A DNA stretch of 64,000 nucleotides from Pseudomonas capeferrum (lineage in GTDB: Bacteria; Pseudomonadota; Gammaproteobacteria; Pseudomonadales; Pseudomonadaceae). The DNA lies in contig NZ_JMIT01000002.1 of NCBI RefSeq assembly GCF_000731675.1, forward strand, positions 917,282-981,281, written 5' to 3'. Below the pieces are notes generated by a model. That model searched no databases. It worked only from the letters and a program-made list of their open reading frames with translations, and was not told the origin of the DNA. The position numbers were made by a program, and so were the translations under genes. Shown here one piece after another: positions 37,065-46,160 of the stretch (the first letter of the stretch is position 1; each line of letters starts with the position of its first letter).

Positions 37065-38804
37065 TTACCCCTTCACCGGCACCACTGCCAACTCCACCTG
37101 CTCACGCTTCTTGATCACCGCGTACACCACGGCCGTCAGCAGGCTACCCGCCACGATCGCCAGCAGGTACAGCAACGCATGGTTGATCGCGTTGGGGATC
37201 AACAGCACGAACAGGCCCCCGTGCGGTGCCATCAGCTTGCAGCCGAAGTACATCGACAACGCACCGGTCAAGGCCCCCCCGGCGACACTGGCCGGGATCA
37301 CCCGCAGCGGGTCCTTGGCGGCAAACGGGATGGCGCCTTCGGAAATGAAGCACAGCCCCAGGGCCAGCGCGGCCTTGCCCGCCTCGCGTTCGCTCTGGGC
37401 AAACTTGTGCCGGGCGATAAAACTGGCAATCCCCAGCCCGATCGGCGGCACCATGCCGGCAGCCATGGTCGCCGCCATGGGGGCATAGCTCGACGAGGCC
37501 AGCAGGCCCACCGAAAAGGCATAGGCGGCCTTGTTGATCGGCCCGCCCAGGTCCACGCACATCATGCCGCCAAGCACCAGCCCAAGCAGGATGGCGTTGG
37601 TGGTGCCCATGCTGTCGAGAAACTGCGTCAGCCCTTCGAGCATCGCCGCCACTGGCTGACCGACCACATAAATCATCACCAGGCCAGTGAACAGGCTGGC
37701 CAACAGCGGAATGATAAGGATCGGCTTGAGCGCCTCCAGGCTGCTTGGCAGCCTCGCCCAACGTGCAATGGCCTTGGCGCTGTAGCCGGCGAGAAACCCT
37801 GCAATGATGCCGCCGATGAAGCCAGCCCCCAGGGTGCTGGCCAACAGACCACCGATCATGCCGGGCGCCAGGCCTGGGCGGTCGGCGATCGACCAGGCGA
37901 TGTAGCCGGCCAACAGCGGCACCATCAGCTTGAACGCCGCCTCGCCGCCAATCTGCATCAAGGCCGCCGGCAAGGTGCCGGGCTCTTTGTAGGCTTCGAT
38001 ACCGAACACGAACGACAACGCGATCAACAGGCCGCCGGCTACCACCATCGGCAGCATGAACGACACCCCGGTGAGCAGGTGCTTGTACACCCCCGTCTTC
38101 TCACCCTTCCCGGCGCTGGCAGCCGCAGCGGCATCGGCGGCATGTTCGACCTTGGCTTCGGCCAGGGCCTTGTCCAGGGTGGCGCCAGCCTGCTTGAGGG
38201 CGATGCCGGTGCCGCAGCGGTAGATGCGCTTGCCGGCGAAACGCGCCGTGGGCACTTCGATGTCGGCGGCCAGCAGCACCACGTCGGCCTCGGCGATGGC
38301 TTGGGCGGACAGTGGGTTACGCGCGCCTACCGACCCTTGAGTCTCCACGGTAAGTTGGTAGCCCTGCTGCTGCGCGGCCTGCTGCAAGGCCTCTGCGGCC
38401 ATGAAGGTGTGCGCGACGCCGGTCGGGCAGGCAGTCACCGCGACGATCCGCGTGCCAGCGCCACTCACCGCGACCGGGCTGCCGGGCACCTCGGCCAACA
38501 GCTGGGCCTTGGCCGCCGCCTCGTCGAGGAAACCCTCGCGGTCGGCCAACGCCTGGGACGGTGTGCTCTGGTACACGCGCTTGCCGACAAAACGGGCCAG
38601 GTCCACTGGCCCGGTGCTGACCACCAATACCCAGTCGGCTTCGCTGATCTGTGCCGGCGTCAGCTGCCGCTCGGGGTGCTCGGCGTCCTCCACCTCGACG
38701 CTGGTGCTCCAGCCACGACGCTGGGCAGCTGCAGCCAGCAGACGCGCGCTCAGCACGCTGGACACCTGGCCGTTGGGGCAGGCGGTGACAATGGCAATGT
38801 TCAT
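37065..38804 (-). CDS. fruA: Fructose-specific PTS permease, EIIB'BC
   Basis: 579 aa. Two IIB-like domains come first: one at residues 1-110 with TACPNG, and one at about 120-220 with VAVTACPTGVAHTFMAAEAL, whose cysteine accepts phosphate. A linker rich in Ala then leads into the IIC membrane domain (about 240-575) with GVSFMLPMVVAGGLLIALSF, DLGGPINKAAYAF and EGAIPFAAKDPLRVIP. It imports fructose as fructose-1-phosphate. ATG at 38804 overlaps the fruK stop (ATGA), which fixes the start over a TTG two codons earlier. It is the last gene of fruB-fruK-fruA. Confidence 0.96.
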   Translation of the reverse strand: MNIAIVTACPNGQVSSVLSARLLAAAAQRRGWSTSVEVEDAEHPERQLTPAQISEADWVLVVSTGPVDLARFVGKRVYQSTPSQALADREGFLDEAAAKAQLLAEVPGSPVAVSGAGTRIVAVTACPTGVAHTFMAAEALQQAAQQQGYQLTVETQGSVGARNPLSAQAIAEADVVLLAADIEVPTARFAGKRIYRCGTGIALKQAGATLDKALAEAKVEHAADAAAAASAGKGEKTGVYKHLLTGVSFMLPMVVAGGLLIALSFVFGIEAYKEPGTLPAALMQIGGEAAFKLMVPLLAGYIAWSIADRPGLAPGMIGGLLASTLGAGFIGGIIAGFLAGYSAKAIARWARLPSSLEALKPILIIPLLASLFTGLVMIYVVGQPVAAMLEGLTQFLDSMGTTNAILLGLVLGGMMCVDLGGPINKAAYAFSVGLLASSSYAPMAATMAAGMVPPIGLGIASFIARHKFAQSEREAGKAALALGLCFISEGAIPFAAKDPLRVIPASVAGGALTGALSMYFGCKLMAPHGGLFVLLIPNAINHALLYLLAIVAGSLLTAVVYAVIKKREQVELAVVPVKG

Positions 38805-39748
38805 CGGCAACCCTCTTGTTGTTCTGTCACTTGCACGCCCGCTTCCAGGCGTGCCAGTTGCTCGCGGTCACGAATGCCGAAACCGACCTGGGTCACGGCC
38901 TGGGCGGCGATGGCGGTGGCTCGGCGCAAGGTCTGCGCGGGCGCCTCGCCAAGCAGCAGGCCATGGACCATGCCCGCCACCAGCGAATCCCCCGCGCCCA
39001 CGGTGCTGGCAACCCGTACCTTGGGCGGCTGGGCATGAAGGGCCAGGTCGCGGGCGAACCAACTGACGCCCTGCTCGCCGGCGGACACCACCACATGCTC
39101 GATGCCACTGGCCAGCAGGTGCTCGGCCGCCGCGCGTTGCTGCGCCGGGCTTTGCAGCACCAGGCCAAGCACCTCGCCAAGTTCCTCGGTATTGGGTTTG
39201 ACCAACCACGGCGCGCATTGCAGGCCGGCACGCAGCGCTTCGCCACTGCTGTCCAGGGCAATTTTCAGGCCCTGAGCCTTCAGTTGTTCGAGCAACTGGC
39301 GGAACCACTCAGGGCTGATACCGCGGGGCAGGCTGCCGGCAACCACCACCGCATCATGCCCAGGGGCGACCTGCTCCAGCCGCCGCAGCAACGCAACGCG
39401 GGCGGCCTCATCGACCTCTGGCCCCTGGCCGTTGATGTCGGTCACGCGGCCATCGGCTTCGACCAGCTTGATGTTGCTGCGCGTCTCGCCCGCTACACGG
39501 ACAAAGCAATCGGTAAAACCACGCCAGTCGATCAAGGCTTCGAACGGCTGCAGGTTGCCCTGCCCAAGGAAGCCGCCAACGGTGACGCTGTGGCCCAGAT
39601 CGGCCAGTACCTGGGCGACGTTCAGCCCTTTGCCGGCGGCATGGCTGTGCTGCGCCTGGCTGCGATTGACGTGCCCTGGGCGCAAGGTATCGAGGCCGAT
39701 GGTGATATCAAGCGCCGGGTTCAGGGTGAGGGTGAGGATCTTGGCCAT
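38801..39748 (-). CDS. fruK: 1-phosphofructokinase
   Basis: 315 aa PfkB-family sugar kinase converting fructose-1-phosphate to fructose-1,6-bisphosphate. N-terminal TLTLNPALDITI and the HAAGKGLNVAQVLADLG substrate motif are followed by the C-terminal anion-hole and catalytic motif TVGAGDSLVAGMV. Its start overlaps the fruB stop (TGATG) and its stop overlaps the fruA start, so the three genes form one coupled operon. Confidence 0.96.
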   Translation of the reverse strand: MAKILTLTLNPALDITIGLDTLRPGHVNRSQAQHSHAAGKGLNVAQVLADLGHSVTVGGFLGQGNLQPFEALIDWRGFTDCFVRVAGETRSNIKLVEADGRVTDINGQGPEVDEAARVALLRRLEQVAPGHDAVVVAGSLPRGISPEWFRQLLEQLKAQGLKIALDSSGEALRAGLQCAPWLVKPNTEELGEVLGLVLQSPAQQRAAAEHLLASGIEHVVVSAGEQGVSWFARDLALHAQPPKVRVASTVGAGDSLVAGMVHGLLLGEAPAQTLRRATAIAAQAVTQVGFGIRDREQLARLEAGVQVTEQQEGCR

Positions 39749-42600
39749 CAGTAACGCTCCACCAGCGCGCGAACCGCCGCGGCGCTGTCTTGTTGCAAGG
39801 CTTCGCGCGCCAGGGCGCGGGCCGTCTGGTGATCGGCCTGGCGGACCAGGGCCTTGACTTCGGCAATGCTGCGGGCGGCGACGCTCAACTCGTCAACGTC
39901 CAGGCCAAGCAGCACGGCGACCGCCTGCGGGTCGGCGGCCAGCTCACCGCACACGCCCACCCACTTGCCTTCGGCATGGGCAGCGCGCACGGTCATGTCG
40001 ATCAGGCTCAACACCGCCGGGTGCAGGCCGTCGGCCTGGGCCGACAGGCTCGGGTGGCCACGGTCGATGGCCAGGGTGTATTGGGTCAGGTCGTTGGTGC
40101 CGATGCTGAAGAAGTCCACTTCACGTGCCAGCTGCGGCGCCAGCAGGGCCGCCGAGGGCACCTCGACCATGATGCCCAGTTGCAGGTCGGCCACCGGAAT
40201 TTCCTCACGCAGGCGCTCGACCATGGCCCGCGCTTCACGCCATTCGTGCACCTGGCCGACCATCGGGAACATGATCCGCAGCGGGCGCTGGTCGGCCGCG
40301 CGCAGCAAGGCGCGCAGCTGGTCTTCCATCACCTGTGGGCGCTGCAAGGTCAAACGCACACCGCGCACGCCGAGGAAGGGGTTGTCTTCGGCAGCGATCG
40401 GCCAGTAAGGCAGCGGCTTGTCGCCGCCGACATCCAGGGTGCGCACCACCAGCGGCCGCCCACCCAGGCCATCGAGCACGCGGCGGTACTCGGCTTCCTG
40501 GGTGGCCACGTCCGGCGCCTGGGGGTGGGCCATGAAAATCAGCTCGGTGCGCAGCAAGCCGACGCCTTCTGCGCCCTGCTCCACGACCTTGTCGATACCG
40601 CTGCTCTCGCCGATGTTGGCAAAGACTTCGACGGCATGGCCATCACGGGTGATAGCCGGTTCATGACGGTTGGCCCAGGCCGCTTGCAGGCGCTGCTCAC
40701 GCTGGTCGCGCTCGGCCAAGGCGCGTTGCAGCTCAGCGGCGGCTGGCGCGATGTTCACCACACCGCGTTGCCCATCGAGCAACAATGGCGTGCCGCCATC
40801 GAGCAGCAGAATCGCTGCACCGGCGCCGACCACCGCCGGTATGCCCAAGGCGCGGGCGACGATGGCACTGTGAGCAGTCGCCCCGCCCTGGGCGGTGACG
40901 ATGCCGGCGACCCGGCTTGGGTCCAGCCTGGCCACATCGGAGGGGCCGACCTCGGTCATCACCAGTACATAGGGCTGGTCGGGCTCAACCTGCGCTTGCA
41001 CGCCGCACAACTGGGCCAGCACGCGGCGGCCGATGTCGCGCAGGTCGGCGGCACGCTCGGCGAGCAAGGCGTCGTGCAGCGACTCCTGCTGCCGGGCGGC
41101 CGCCTCGATCACCGCCATCCACGCCGCAGGGGCGCTCTCGCCCTGGGCCAGACGCTGCTCGACATCATCGGCCAACGCCGGGTCGGCGAGCATTTCCTGG
41201 TGGGTGACGAAGATCTCGCCGATGGCCTTGTCGCTGCGCTGGACCAGCGTTTGCAACTCGCCGTTTACCGTTGCCAGGGCCTCGCGCAGCTTGACCCGTT
41301 CCTGGGCGGGGGACTCACCGCGCAGCGGGTAGTCGATGTCGCGCTCGACGCAGACGTGCGCCGGGCCACTGGCAATGCCGGGGGCCGCGCCGACGCCCTG
41401 AATTCGGCTACCTGCGGCGGGTGCCTGCAGCACCTCCTGCGGCGGGACGGCAACCGCTGCAGCGCTTTGCGGCAGCGGCTCGACGTCCTCGCCCAGGCCC
41501 TGCTCGATGGCCGCCAGCAGCACCGGCAGCGCATCAGCGGCAATGCCGGGTTCGGCAATCAGTTCCAGCTCCTGACCACGACGGGCACCGAGGCTGAGCA
41601 ACTTGCTCAAGCTCTTGACCGACACGGCGGGTTGCGCGCTGTCGGTCAGGCGCACACGGACTTCGCCCTCGAACCCCTTGGCCAGTTGTGCCAGCACCTT
41701 GGCCGGGCGGGCATGCAAACCATGCGAGTTGGCCAGCACGATGCGCGCGCTGGGCCAATCTGCCGGCGCCTCGCCGCCCAGCACCTGCAGCACCGCGCGG
41801 CTGCTGGTGGCCTGGTAGAGCATCTGCCCGCGCCCTTCGATCAGCACTTCGCACAGGCGCTCGAGCAAGGCCTGATGGGCAGCGCCGAGGCTTGCCAGGC
41901 AGAACAGGCCGTTGAGCGGTTGGTCGCGGTAACGCAACGGTTGCTGCGGGGTAATGAATGCCAGGCCAGGCTGGCGCACCTGGCGCTCGCTGTGCAGCCA
42001 CCACAGGCCCTCGCCCAGTGGCAGCGGCTCGGCCTGTTGCAGCACGGCGGCAAAGCCACTGTCGACGCAACCGGCGCGCTGCAGCAGGCGCGCACCGCGC
42101 CAGGCCAGTTCGTCGAAGTCTTCGGCCGGCAGGTTCAGGCCGACCAGTTGCGCATCCAGCGCCAAGGCTTGCGGCGCACCTTGCAATAACTTGAGCAAGG
42201 CCTCGGCAGAGCTGGCCCGGCGCAGCGCTTCGGCGAGGTCGGTCTCGCCCAGGGCGCGGGTCAGCAGTTGCAGCAAGCGCAAGTGTTCGTCAGAGCGGGC
42301 AGCGATACCGATGGCCAGGTAGACCACCTGGCCATCGCCCCAGTCCACACCCTCGGGGAACTGCAGCAAGCGCACCCCAGTGGTATGCACCAGGTCGCGA
42401 GTCTGCGGGGTGCCGTGGGGGATGGCAATGCCCTGGCCGAGGAAGGTCGAGCCCTGCGCCTCACGGGCCTGCAGGCCTTGCAGGTAACCCTCGGCGACCA
42501 GGCCGTCGGCAACCAGTTGGTCCGCCAGCAGGCGCAATGCCTCGGCCTTGTCCGCGGCCTTCTGGCCCATGGCTATCTGCCCTGTGGCGAGCTCGAGCAT
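39748..42600 (-). CDS. fruB: Multiphosphoryl transfer protein: EIIA(Fru)-HPr-EI fusion
   Basis: 950 aa, carrying the whole phosphoryl relay of the fructose PTS. Domain order: EIIA(Fru) (1 to about 150, active His62 in AIPHGTP), a linker, HPr (about 283-370, His296 in GLHARPA), and Enzyme I (about 395-950, His577 in GGATAHSAIVARALGIP; PEP-binding LRTELIFMAHPQAPD and the GTNDLTQY motif). Start ATG has AAAAGGAG nearby. It is the promoter-proximal gene, read away from fruR with a Cra site in between. This single-protein relay is standard in pseudomonads. Confidence 0.97.
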   Translation of the reverse strand: MLELATGQIAMGQKAADKAEALRLLADQLVADGLVAEGYLQGLQAREAQGSTFLGQGIAIPHGTPQTRDLVHTTGVRLLQFPEGVDWGDGQVVYLAIGIAARSDEHLRLLQLLTRALGETDLAEALRRASSAEALLKLLQGAPQALALDAQLVGLNLPAEDFDELAWRGARLLQRAGCVDSGFAAVLQQAEPLPLGEGLWWLHSERQVRQPGLAFITPQQPLRYRDQPLNGLFCLASLGAAHQALLERLCEVLIEGRGQMLYQATSSRAVLQVLGGEAPADWPSARIVLANSHGLHARPAKVLAQLAKGFEGEVRVRLTDSAQPAVSVKSLSKLLSLGARRGQELELIAEPGIAADALPVLLAAIEQGLGEDVEPLPQSAAAVAVPPQEVLQAPAAGSRIQGVGAAPGIASGPAHVCVERDIDYPLRGESPAQERVKLREALATVNGELQTLVQRSDKAIGEIFVTHQEMLADPALADDVEQRLAQGESAPAAWMAVIEAAARQQESLHDALLAERAADLRDIGRRVLAQLCGVQAQVEPDQPYVLVMTEVGPSDVARLDPSRVAGIVTAQGGATAHSAIVARALGIPAVVGAGAAILLLDGGTPLLLDGQRGVVNIAPAAAELQRALAERDQREQRLQAAWANRHEPAITRDGHAVEVFANIGESSGIDKVVEQGAEGVGLLRTELIFMAHPQAPDVATQEAEYRRVLDGLGGRPLVVRTLDVGGDKPLPYWPIAAEDNPFLGVRGVRLTLQRPQVMEDQLRALLRAADQRPLRIMFPMVGQVHEWREARAMVERLREEIPVADLQLGIMVEVPSAALLAPQLAREVDFFSIGTNDLTQYTLAIDRGHPSLSAQADGLHPAVLSLIDMTVRAAHAEGKWVGVCGELAADPQAVAVLLGLDVDELSVAARSIAEVKALVRQADHQTARALAREALQQDSAAAVRALVERY

Positions 42601-42718
42601 GACCTTCTCCTTTTACAGTGCCCAAAGTCGGGTACTGAGGTTATTGTTGTGAAATTCACGAAAACGGCCAGTTCAACAGCCTTGCACAGGCGGCAGCCAA
42701 GGCAGAATATTTGGCAGC

Positions 42719-42730
42719 TGAAACGTTTAA
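42719..42730. promoter_or_regulatory. Cra (FruR) operator in the fruB-fruR intergenic region
   Basis: The 12 bases read TTAAACGTTTCA on the minus strand, identical to the operator I recall as published for P. putida Cra at the fruB promoter. It lies 119 bp before fruB and 158 bp before fruR. A possible fruB -10 box (TATTCT, minus strand, 42704-42709) lies just downstream, so bound Cra would block fruB transcription; fructose-1-phosphate is the known inducer. Confidence 0.85.
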
Positions 42731-42783
42731 CCTGACCAGGCGGCCACGTTACTCGATAATCTCCCCAGGAAAAAGCCCCATCC

Positions 42784-42801
42784 TGTCGGACAATTGCGAC
42801 A
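42784..42801. promoter_or_regulatory. Palindromic element upstream of fruR
   Basis: TGTCGGACAATTGCGACA is an imperfect dyad, and TGTCGGACA within it is a perfect 4-bp-arm palindrome. The same GTCGGACAA word occurs in the dyad on the diguanylate cyclase promoter at 34557. No regulator can be named. Confidence 0.35.
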
Positions 42802-42887
42802 ATGGTCGTCTGCGCGCGGCGGCAACTCCGGGTCAAACTACCCGGTCAGGCCTCGCAGCCAGCCCCGGTAATAATAAGGAAAATTCG

Positions 42888-43883
42888 GTGAAACTCAGCG
42901 ATATCGCCCGTCTGGCCGGTGTGTCCGTGACCACTGCCAGCTACGTCATCAATGGCAAGGCCGAACAGCAGCGCATCAGCAGCGGCACTGTCGAGCGTGT
43001 GCGCGCGGTGGTCGAGGCCCATGGCTTCACACCCAACCCGCAAGCCGCCGGCCTGCGCAGCCGACACACCCGCACATTGGGCTTCATTCTCCCTGACCTT
43101 GAGAACCCCAGCTACGCGCGCATCGCCAAGCAGTTGGAACAAGGCGCCCGCGCCCGGGGCTATCAACTGCTGATTGCCAGCAGCGATGACCAGCCCGACA
43201 GCGAGCGCCAGCTGCAGCAACTGTTCCGCGCCCGCCGTTGCGACGCCCTGTTCGTCGCCAGCTGCCTACCGGTGGAAGACGACAGCTACCGTGAACTGCA
43301 GGACAAGGGCATGCCGGTGATCGCCATTGACCGCCGCCTGGACCCAGCGCACTTCTGCTCGGTCATCAGCGATGACCGCGATGCCAGCCGCCAGTTGGCG
43401 GCCAGCCTGCTAAGCGCTGCCCCGCGCAGCATCGCCCTGATCGGCGCGCGCCCAGAGCTTTCGGTCAGCCAGGCCCGTGCCGGCGGCTTCGACGAAGCGC
43501 TGCAAGGCTATGCCGGTGAAGTGCGGCGTTACCAGGGCGAGGCATTCAGCCGCGAATGCGGCCAACGCCTGATGCAGCAACTGATCGACGAGCAAGGGGG
43601 GTTGCCCGATGCCTTGGTCACCACTTCCTACGTGCTGCTGCAAGGGGTGTTCGACACCCTGCAGGCGCGCCCCGCCGACTCGCGCCAGCTGCAGCTGGGC
43701 ACCTTCGGTGACAATCAACTGCTCGATTTCCTGCCGCTTCCGGTCAATGCCATGGCCCAGCAGCACGGGCTGATTGCGGCCACCGCACTGGAGCTGGCCC
43801 TGGCTGCAATCGAGGAAAAACGCTACGAACCCGGCGTACACGCCATCGGTCGAACCTTCAAGCAACGGATCACAGCGGGCTGA
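42888..43883 (+). CDS. fruR: LacI-family fructose repressor Cra/FruR
   Basis: 331 aa. The N-terminal helix-turn-helix KLSDIARLAGVSVTTASYVI and hinge helix precede a periplasmic-binding-like effector domain (HTRTLGFILPDLENPSYARI onward). The GTG start at 42888 with AAGGA about 9 bases upstream puts the HTH at residue 2, as in the family; the frame extends further upstream but through the operator region. It is divergent from fruBKA. It is expected to repress fruBKA and to respond to fructose-1-phosphate. Confidence 0.94.
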   Translation: MKLSDIARLAGVSVTTASYVINGKAEQQRISSGTVERVRAVVEAHGFTPNPQAAGLRSRHTRTLGFILPDLENPSYARIAKQLEQGARARGYQLLIASSDDQPDSERQLQQLFRARRCDALFVASCLPVEDDSYRELQDKGMPVIAIDRRLDPAHFCSVISDDRDASRQLAASLLSAAPRSIALIGARPELSVSQARAGGFDEALQGYAGEVRRYQGEAFSRECGQRLMQQLIDEQGGLPDALVTTSYVLLQGVFDTLQARPADSRQLQLGTFGDNQLLDFLPLPVNAMAQQHGLIAATALELALAAIEEKRYEPGVHAIGRTFKQRITAG

Positions 43884-43885
43884 GC

Positions 43886-44662
43886 ATGCGCCTGATCGAC
43901 ACCCACACCCACCTCGACTTCCCCGACTTCGATGCCGACCGGCCGCGCCTGCTGGCCAACGCGGCGGTGCGAGGGGTTGAACGCATGGTGGTGCTGGGGG
44001 TGTATCAGGCGAACTTCCAGCGGGTATGGGACCTGGCCTGCGCCGAGACGCAGGTGTTTGCAGCCCTTGGGCTGCATCCGGTCTATCTTGACCAGCATCG
44101 CCCCGAGCACCTCACGCAACTGCGCGACTGGCTGGACCGCCTGCGCGGCGACCCGCGCCTGTGCGCTGTGGGTGAGTTCGGGCTGGACTACTACCTCGAA
44201 GCACTGGACAAGGGCCGCCAACAGGCGCTGTTCGAGGCCCAGTTGCAACTGGCCTGCGACTTCGCACTGCCCGCCTTGCTGCATGTGCGCCGCAGCCACG
44301 CCCAGGTGATCGCCACGCTCAAGCGCTACAAGCCGGCGCGGGCGGGGGTGATCCATGCGTTTGCGGGCAGCTACGAAGAAGCACGTGAATACATCAAGCT
44401 CGGGTTTCGCCTTGGCCTTGGCGGGGCAGCCACCTGGCCCCAGGCGTTGCGGCTGCGCAAGACCCTGGCACGGCTACCGCTGGAGAGCGTCGTGCTGGAG
44501 ACCGATGCGCCGGACATGGCCCCGGTGATGTACCCGGGTGAGCGCAACAGCCCGGAGCACCTGCCTGAGATCGCGGCGGCGCTGGCGCAGGTGATGGGGG
44601 TCGATGTCGAGCAATTGGCCGCTGCCAGCAGCCGTAATGCCTGCGAGCTGTTTGGCTGGTAG
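43886..44662 (+). CDS. TatD-family metal-dependent hydrolase/DNase
   Basis: 258 aa TIM-barrel amidohydrolase. The metal ligands of the TatD family are visible: HTHLDF at residues 6-11, GEFGLDYY (Glu), HVRRSH, HAFAGS and ETDAPDM (Asp). Length is normal. It starts 2 bp after fruR and is likely co-transcribed with it; this pairing is common in pseudomonads without a known functional link. The family has 3'-5' DNase activity in E. coli; this protein is best called TatD-like. Confidence 0.92.
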   Translation: MRLIDTHTHLDFPDFDADRPRLLANAAVRGVERMVVLGVYQANFQRVWDLACAETQVFAALGLHPVYLDQHRPEHLTQLRDWLDRLRGDPRLCAVGEFGLDYYLEALDKGRQQALFEAQLQLACDFALPALLHVRRSHAQVIATLKRYKPARAGVIHAFAGSYEEAREYIKLGFRLGLGGAATWPQALRLRKTLARLPLESVVLETDAPDMAPVMYPGERNSPEHLPEIAAALAQVMGVDVEQLAAASSRNACELFGW

Positions 44663-44680
44663 CCAGCTACCTGGGTAGGC

Positions 44681-45511
44681 TCAGACCAGCACCGTCCACA
44701 AGGCGAACCCGGCATACCACAGCACCGCGCAGCGCAGCAGCAACTCCCACAGGCTGTCCAACCGGCTCAACCCACGCTGGCTGTCTTCTTCCTCGGGAAT
44801 ATCGTCGGCAATCCGGCCGACCCGGGCCACCAGGTGCCCGGCGCTGATGTGCCAGTTGAGCAGTTCGTGGAGCATGACGCGGGTGACCGCGACGAAATTG
44901 CCGACCAGCGCGAAGCTCAAGGCCAGCACCCGCACCGGCAGCCAGTCCATGATGTGCCGCAATTGCTCGGCACGCGCCTTGAGCGCGGGCTGATTGCTGT
45001 GCTCGCCGCACAGCGCCAGCAGGCGATAGGCCAATGCAGCACCGGGGCCGAGCACGAAATACCAGAAGATCACGGCAAAGAAGCTCTGGTAAGCCTGCCA
45101 CAGCAAATAGCCCTGCACGCGCACCAGCAGGCTTTGCGGTTCGTCGGCCACCAGGCCCAGATCGCGCTCGGCAACGTGCAGGGCGGCCTGATCATCACCG
45201 CGCCGCCAGGCATCGCGAAACGGCCCCAGCGCCGCCTTCGCATCGCCGCGGCCCAGGCTGTAGACCAGCACCAGCAGGTGTACCGGCAATGCCAGCAGGC
45301 CATAGGCCACCGGCTCCAGCACATGCAGCAGCAGTACCAGCACCGCTACCGGCGCCAGCACCAGAATGGCCAGCGTCCACCACGGCTGCACCTTGCCGCT
45401 GCGCTCCAGGCGCACCATTTCGCCCAGGAAAAAACCATCGCGCTGTACTTGATGGCGCAGTGCCGAGAACTTCTCGACCCACAGCGCCAGCAGCAGAACC
45501 AGAAAACTCAT
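44681..45511 (-). CDS. ampE: AmpE-type inner-membrane protein
   Basis: 276 aa with an N-terminal segment MSFLVLLLALWVEKFSAL, several further transmembrane segments (about 50-95, 145-170, 200-215, 255-275), and the family motif around RDAWRRGDDQAALHVAERDLG. AmpE is a membrane protein encoded with ampD and linked to beta-lactamase regulation and muropeptide sensing. Its start overlaps the ampD stop by 4 bp. Confidence 0.9.
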   Translation of the reverse strand: MSFLVLLLALWVEKFSALRHQVQRDGFFLGEMVRLERSGKVQPWWTLAILVLAPVAVLVLLLHVLEPVAYGLLALPVHLLVLVYSLGRGDAKAALGPFRDAWRRGDDQAALHVAERDLGLVADEPQSLLVRVQGYLLWQAYQSFFAVIFWYFVLGPGAALAYRLLALCGEHSNQPALKARAEQLRHIMDWLPVRVLALSFALVGNFVAVTRVMLHELLNWHISAGHLVARVGRIADDIPEEEDSQRGLSRLDSLWELLLRCAVLWYAGFALWTVLV

Positions 45512-46074
45512 GGGTAATCCTCGTTATCCTTCACGGTTTGGCGATAGCGGCCCCAGTCAAATGCCGGGCCTGGGTCGGTCTTGCGCACCGGCGCAATGTC
45601 GCTGTGGCCCTGGATGCGCGCCAGGCCGATGACCGGCCAGGCGTTGCGGATCTGCCGGGTAAGCTGCGCCAGCGTGGCGTACTGGGCATCGGTGTAAGGC
45701 AGGTCGTCAGTGCCTTCGAGCTCGATGCCGATGGAAAAGTCATTGCAGCCTTCACGCCCGTCGAAGCTGGAGACGCCAGCATGCCAGGCGCGGTCGAGCA
45801 ATGACACGAACTGGGTCACGGCACCATCGCGCTCGACGAACAGGTGCGCCGACACCGTCAGCTGGCAGATGCTCTGGAAATAGGGGTGCTCATTGGCGTC
45901 CAGGCGGTTCTGGAAGAACTCCTGAACCTTGCCGGTGCCGAAACACGCGGGCGGCAGGCTGATGTTGTGGATCACCAGCAGGGAAATCGACTCGCCCTCG
46001 GGGCGCGCGTTGAAGTTCGGCGAAGGGCAGTGGGTGATTCCGTGGAACCAGCCGGTGGCACGGTCCAATTGCAT
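45508..46074 (-). CDS. ampD: 1,6-anhydro-N-acetylmuramyl-L-alanine amidase
   Basis: 188 aa, cytoplasmic zinc amidase that removes the peptide from anhydro-muropeptides in cell-wall recycling; loss derepresses AmpC in many pseudomonads. Ligand His36 in LLVIHNISLPP and the C-terminal GHSDIAPVRKTDPGPAFDW (zinc His and Asp, catalytic region) are present, with SIGIELEGTDDLPYT between them. No signal peptide, as expected for AmpD and unlike periplasmic AmiD. Upstream partner of ampE in a two-gene unit. Confidence 0.95.
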   Translation of the reverse strand: MQLDRATGWFHGITHCPSPNFNARPEGESISLLVIHNISLPPACFGTGKVQEFFQNRLDANEHPYFQSICQLTVSAHLFVERDGAVTQFVSLLDRAWHAGVSSFDGREGCNDFSIGIELEGTDDLPYTDAQYATLAQLTRQIRNAWPVIGLARIQGHSDIAPVRKTDPGPAFDWGRYRQTVKDNEDYP

Positions 46075-46160
46075 GGTGGCAGATCCTGAAAAACGCCGGG
46101 TACAGAACAGCAGTATGCCCTGCGGGCGAGGCCGTTTGCATGTGAATCATTGTAAGGGGG

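Noticed and set aside
37179..42189. Long plus-strand frames (619 and 799 codons) opposite fruA, fruK and fruB
   Set aside because: The minus-strand genes have full family motifs; the opposite frames are His/Gln/Gly-rich shadows.
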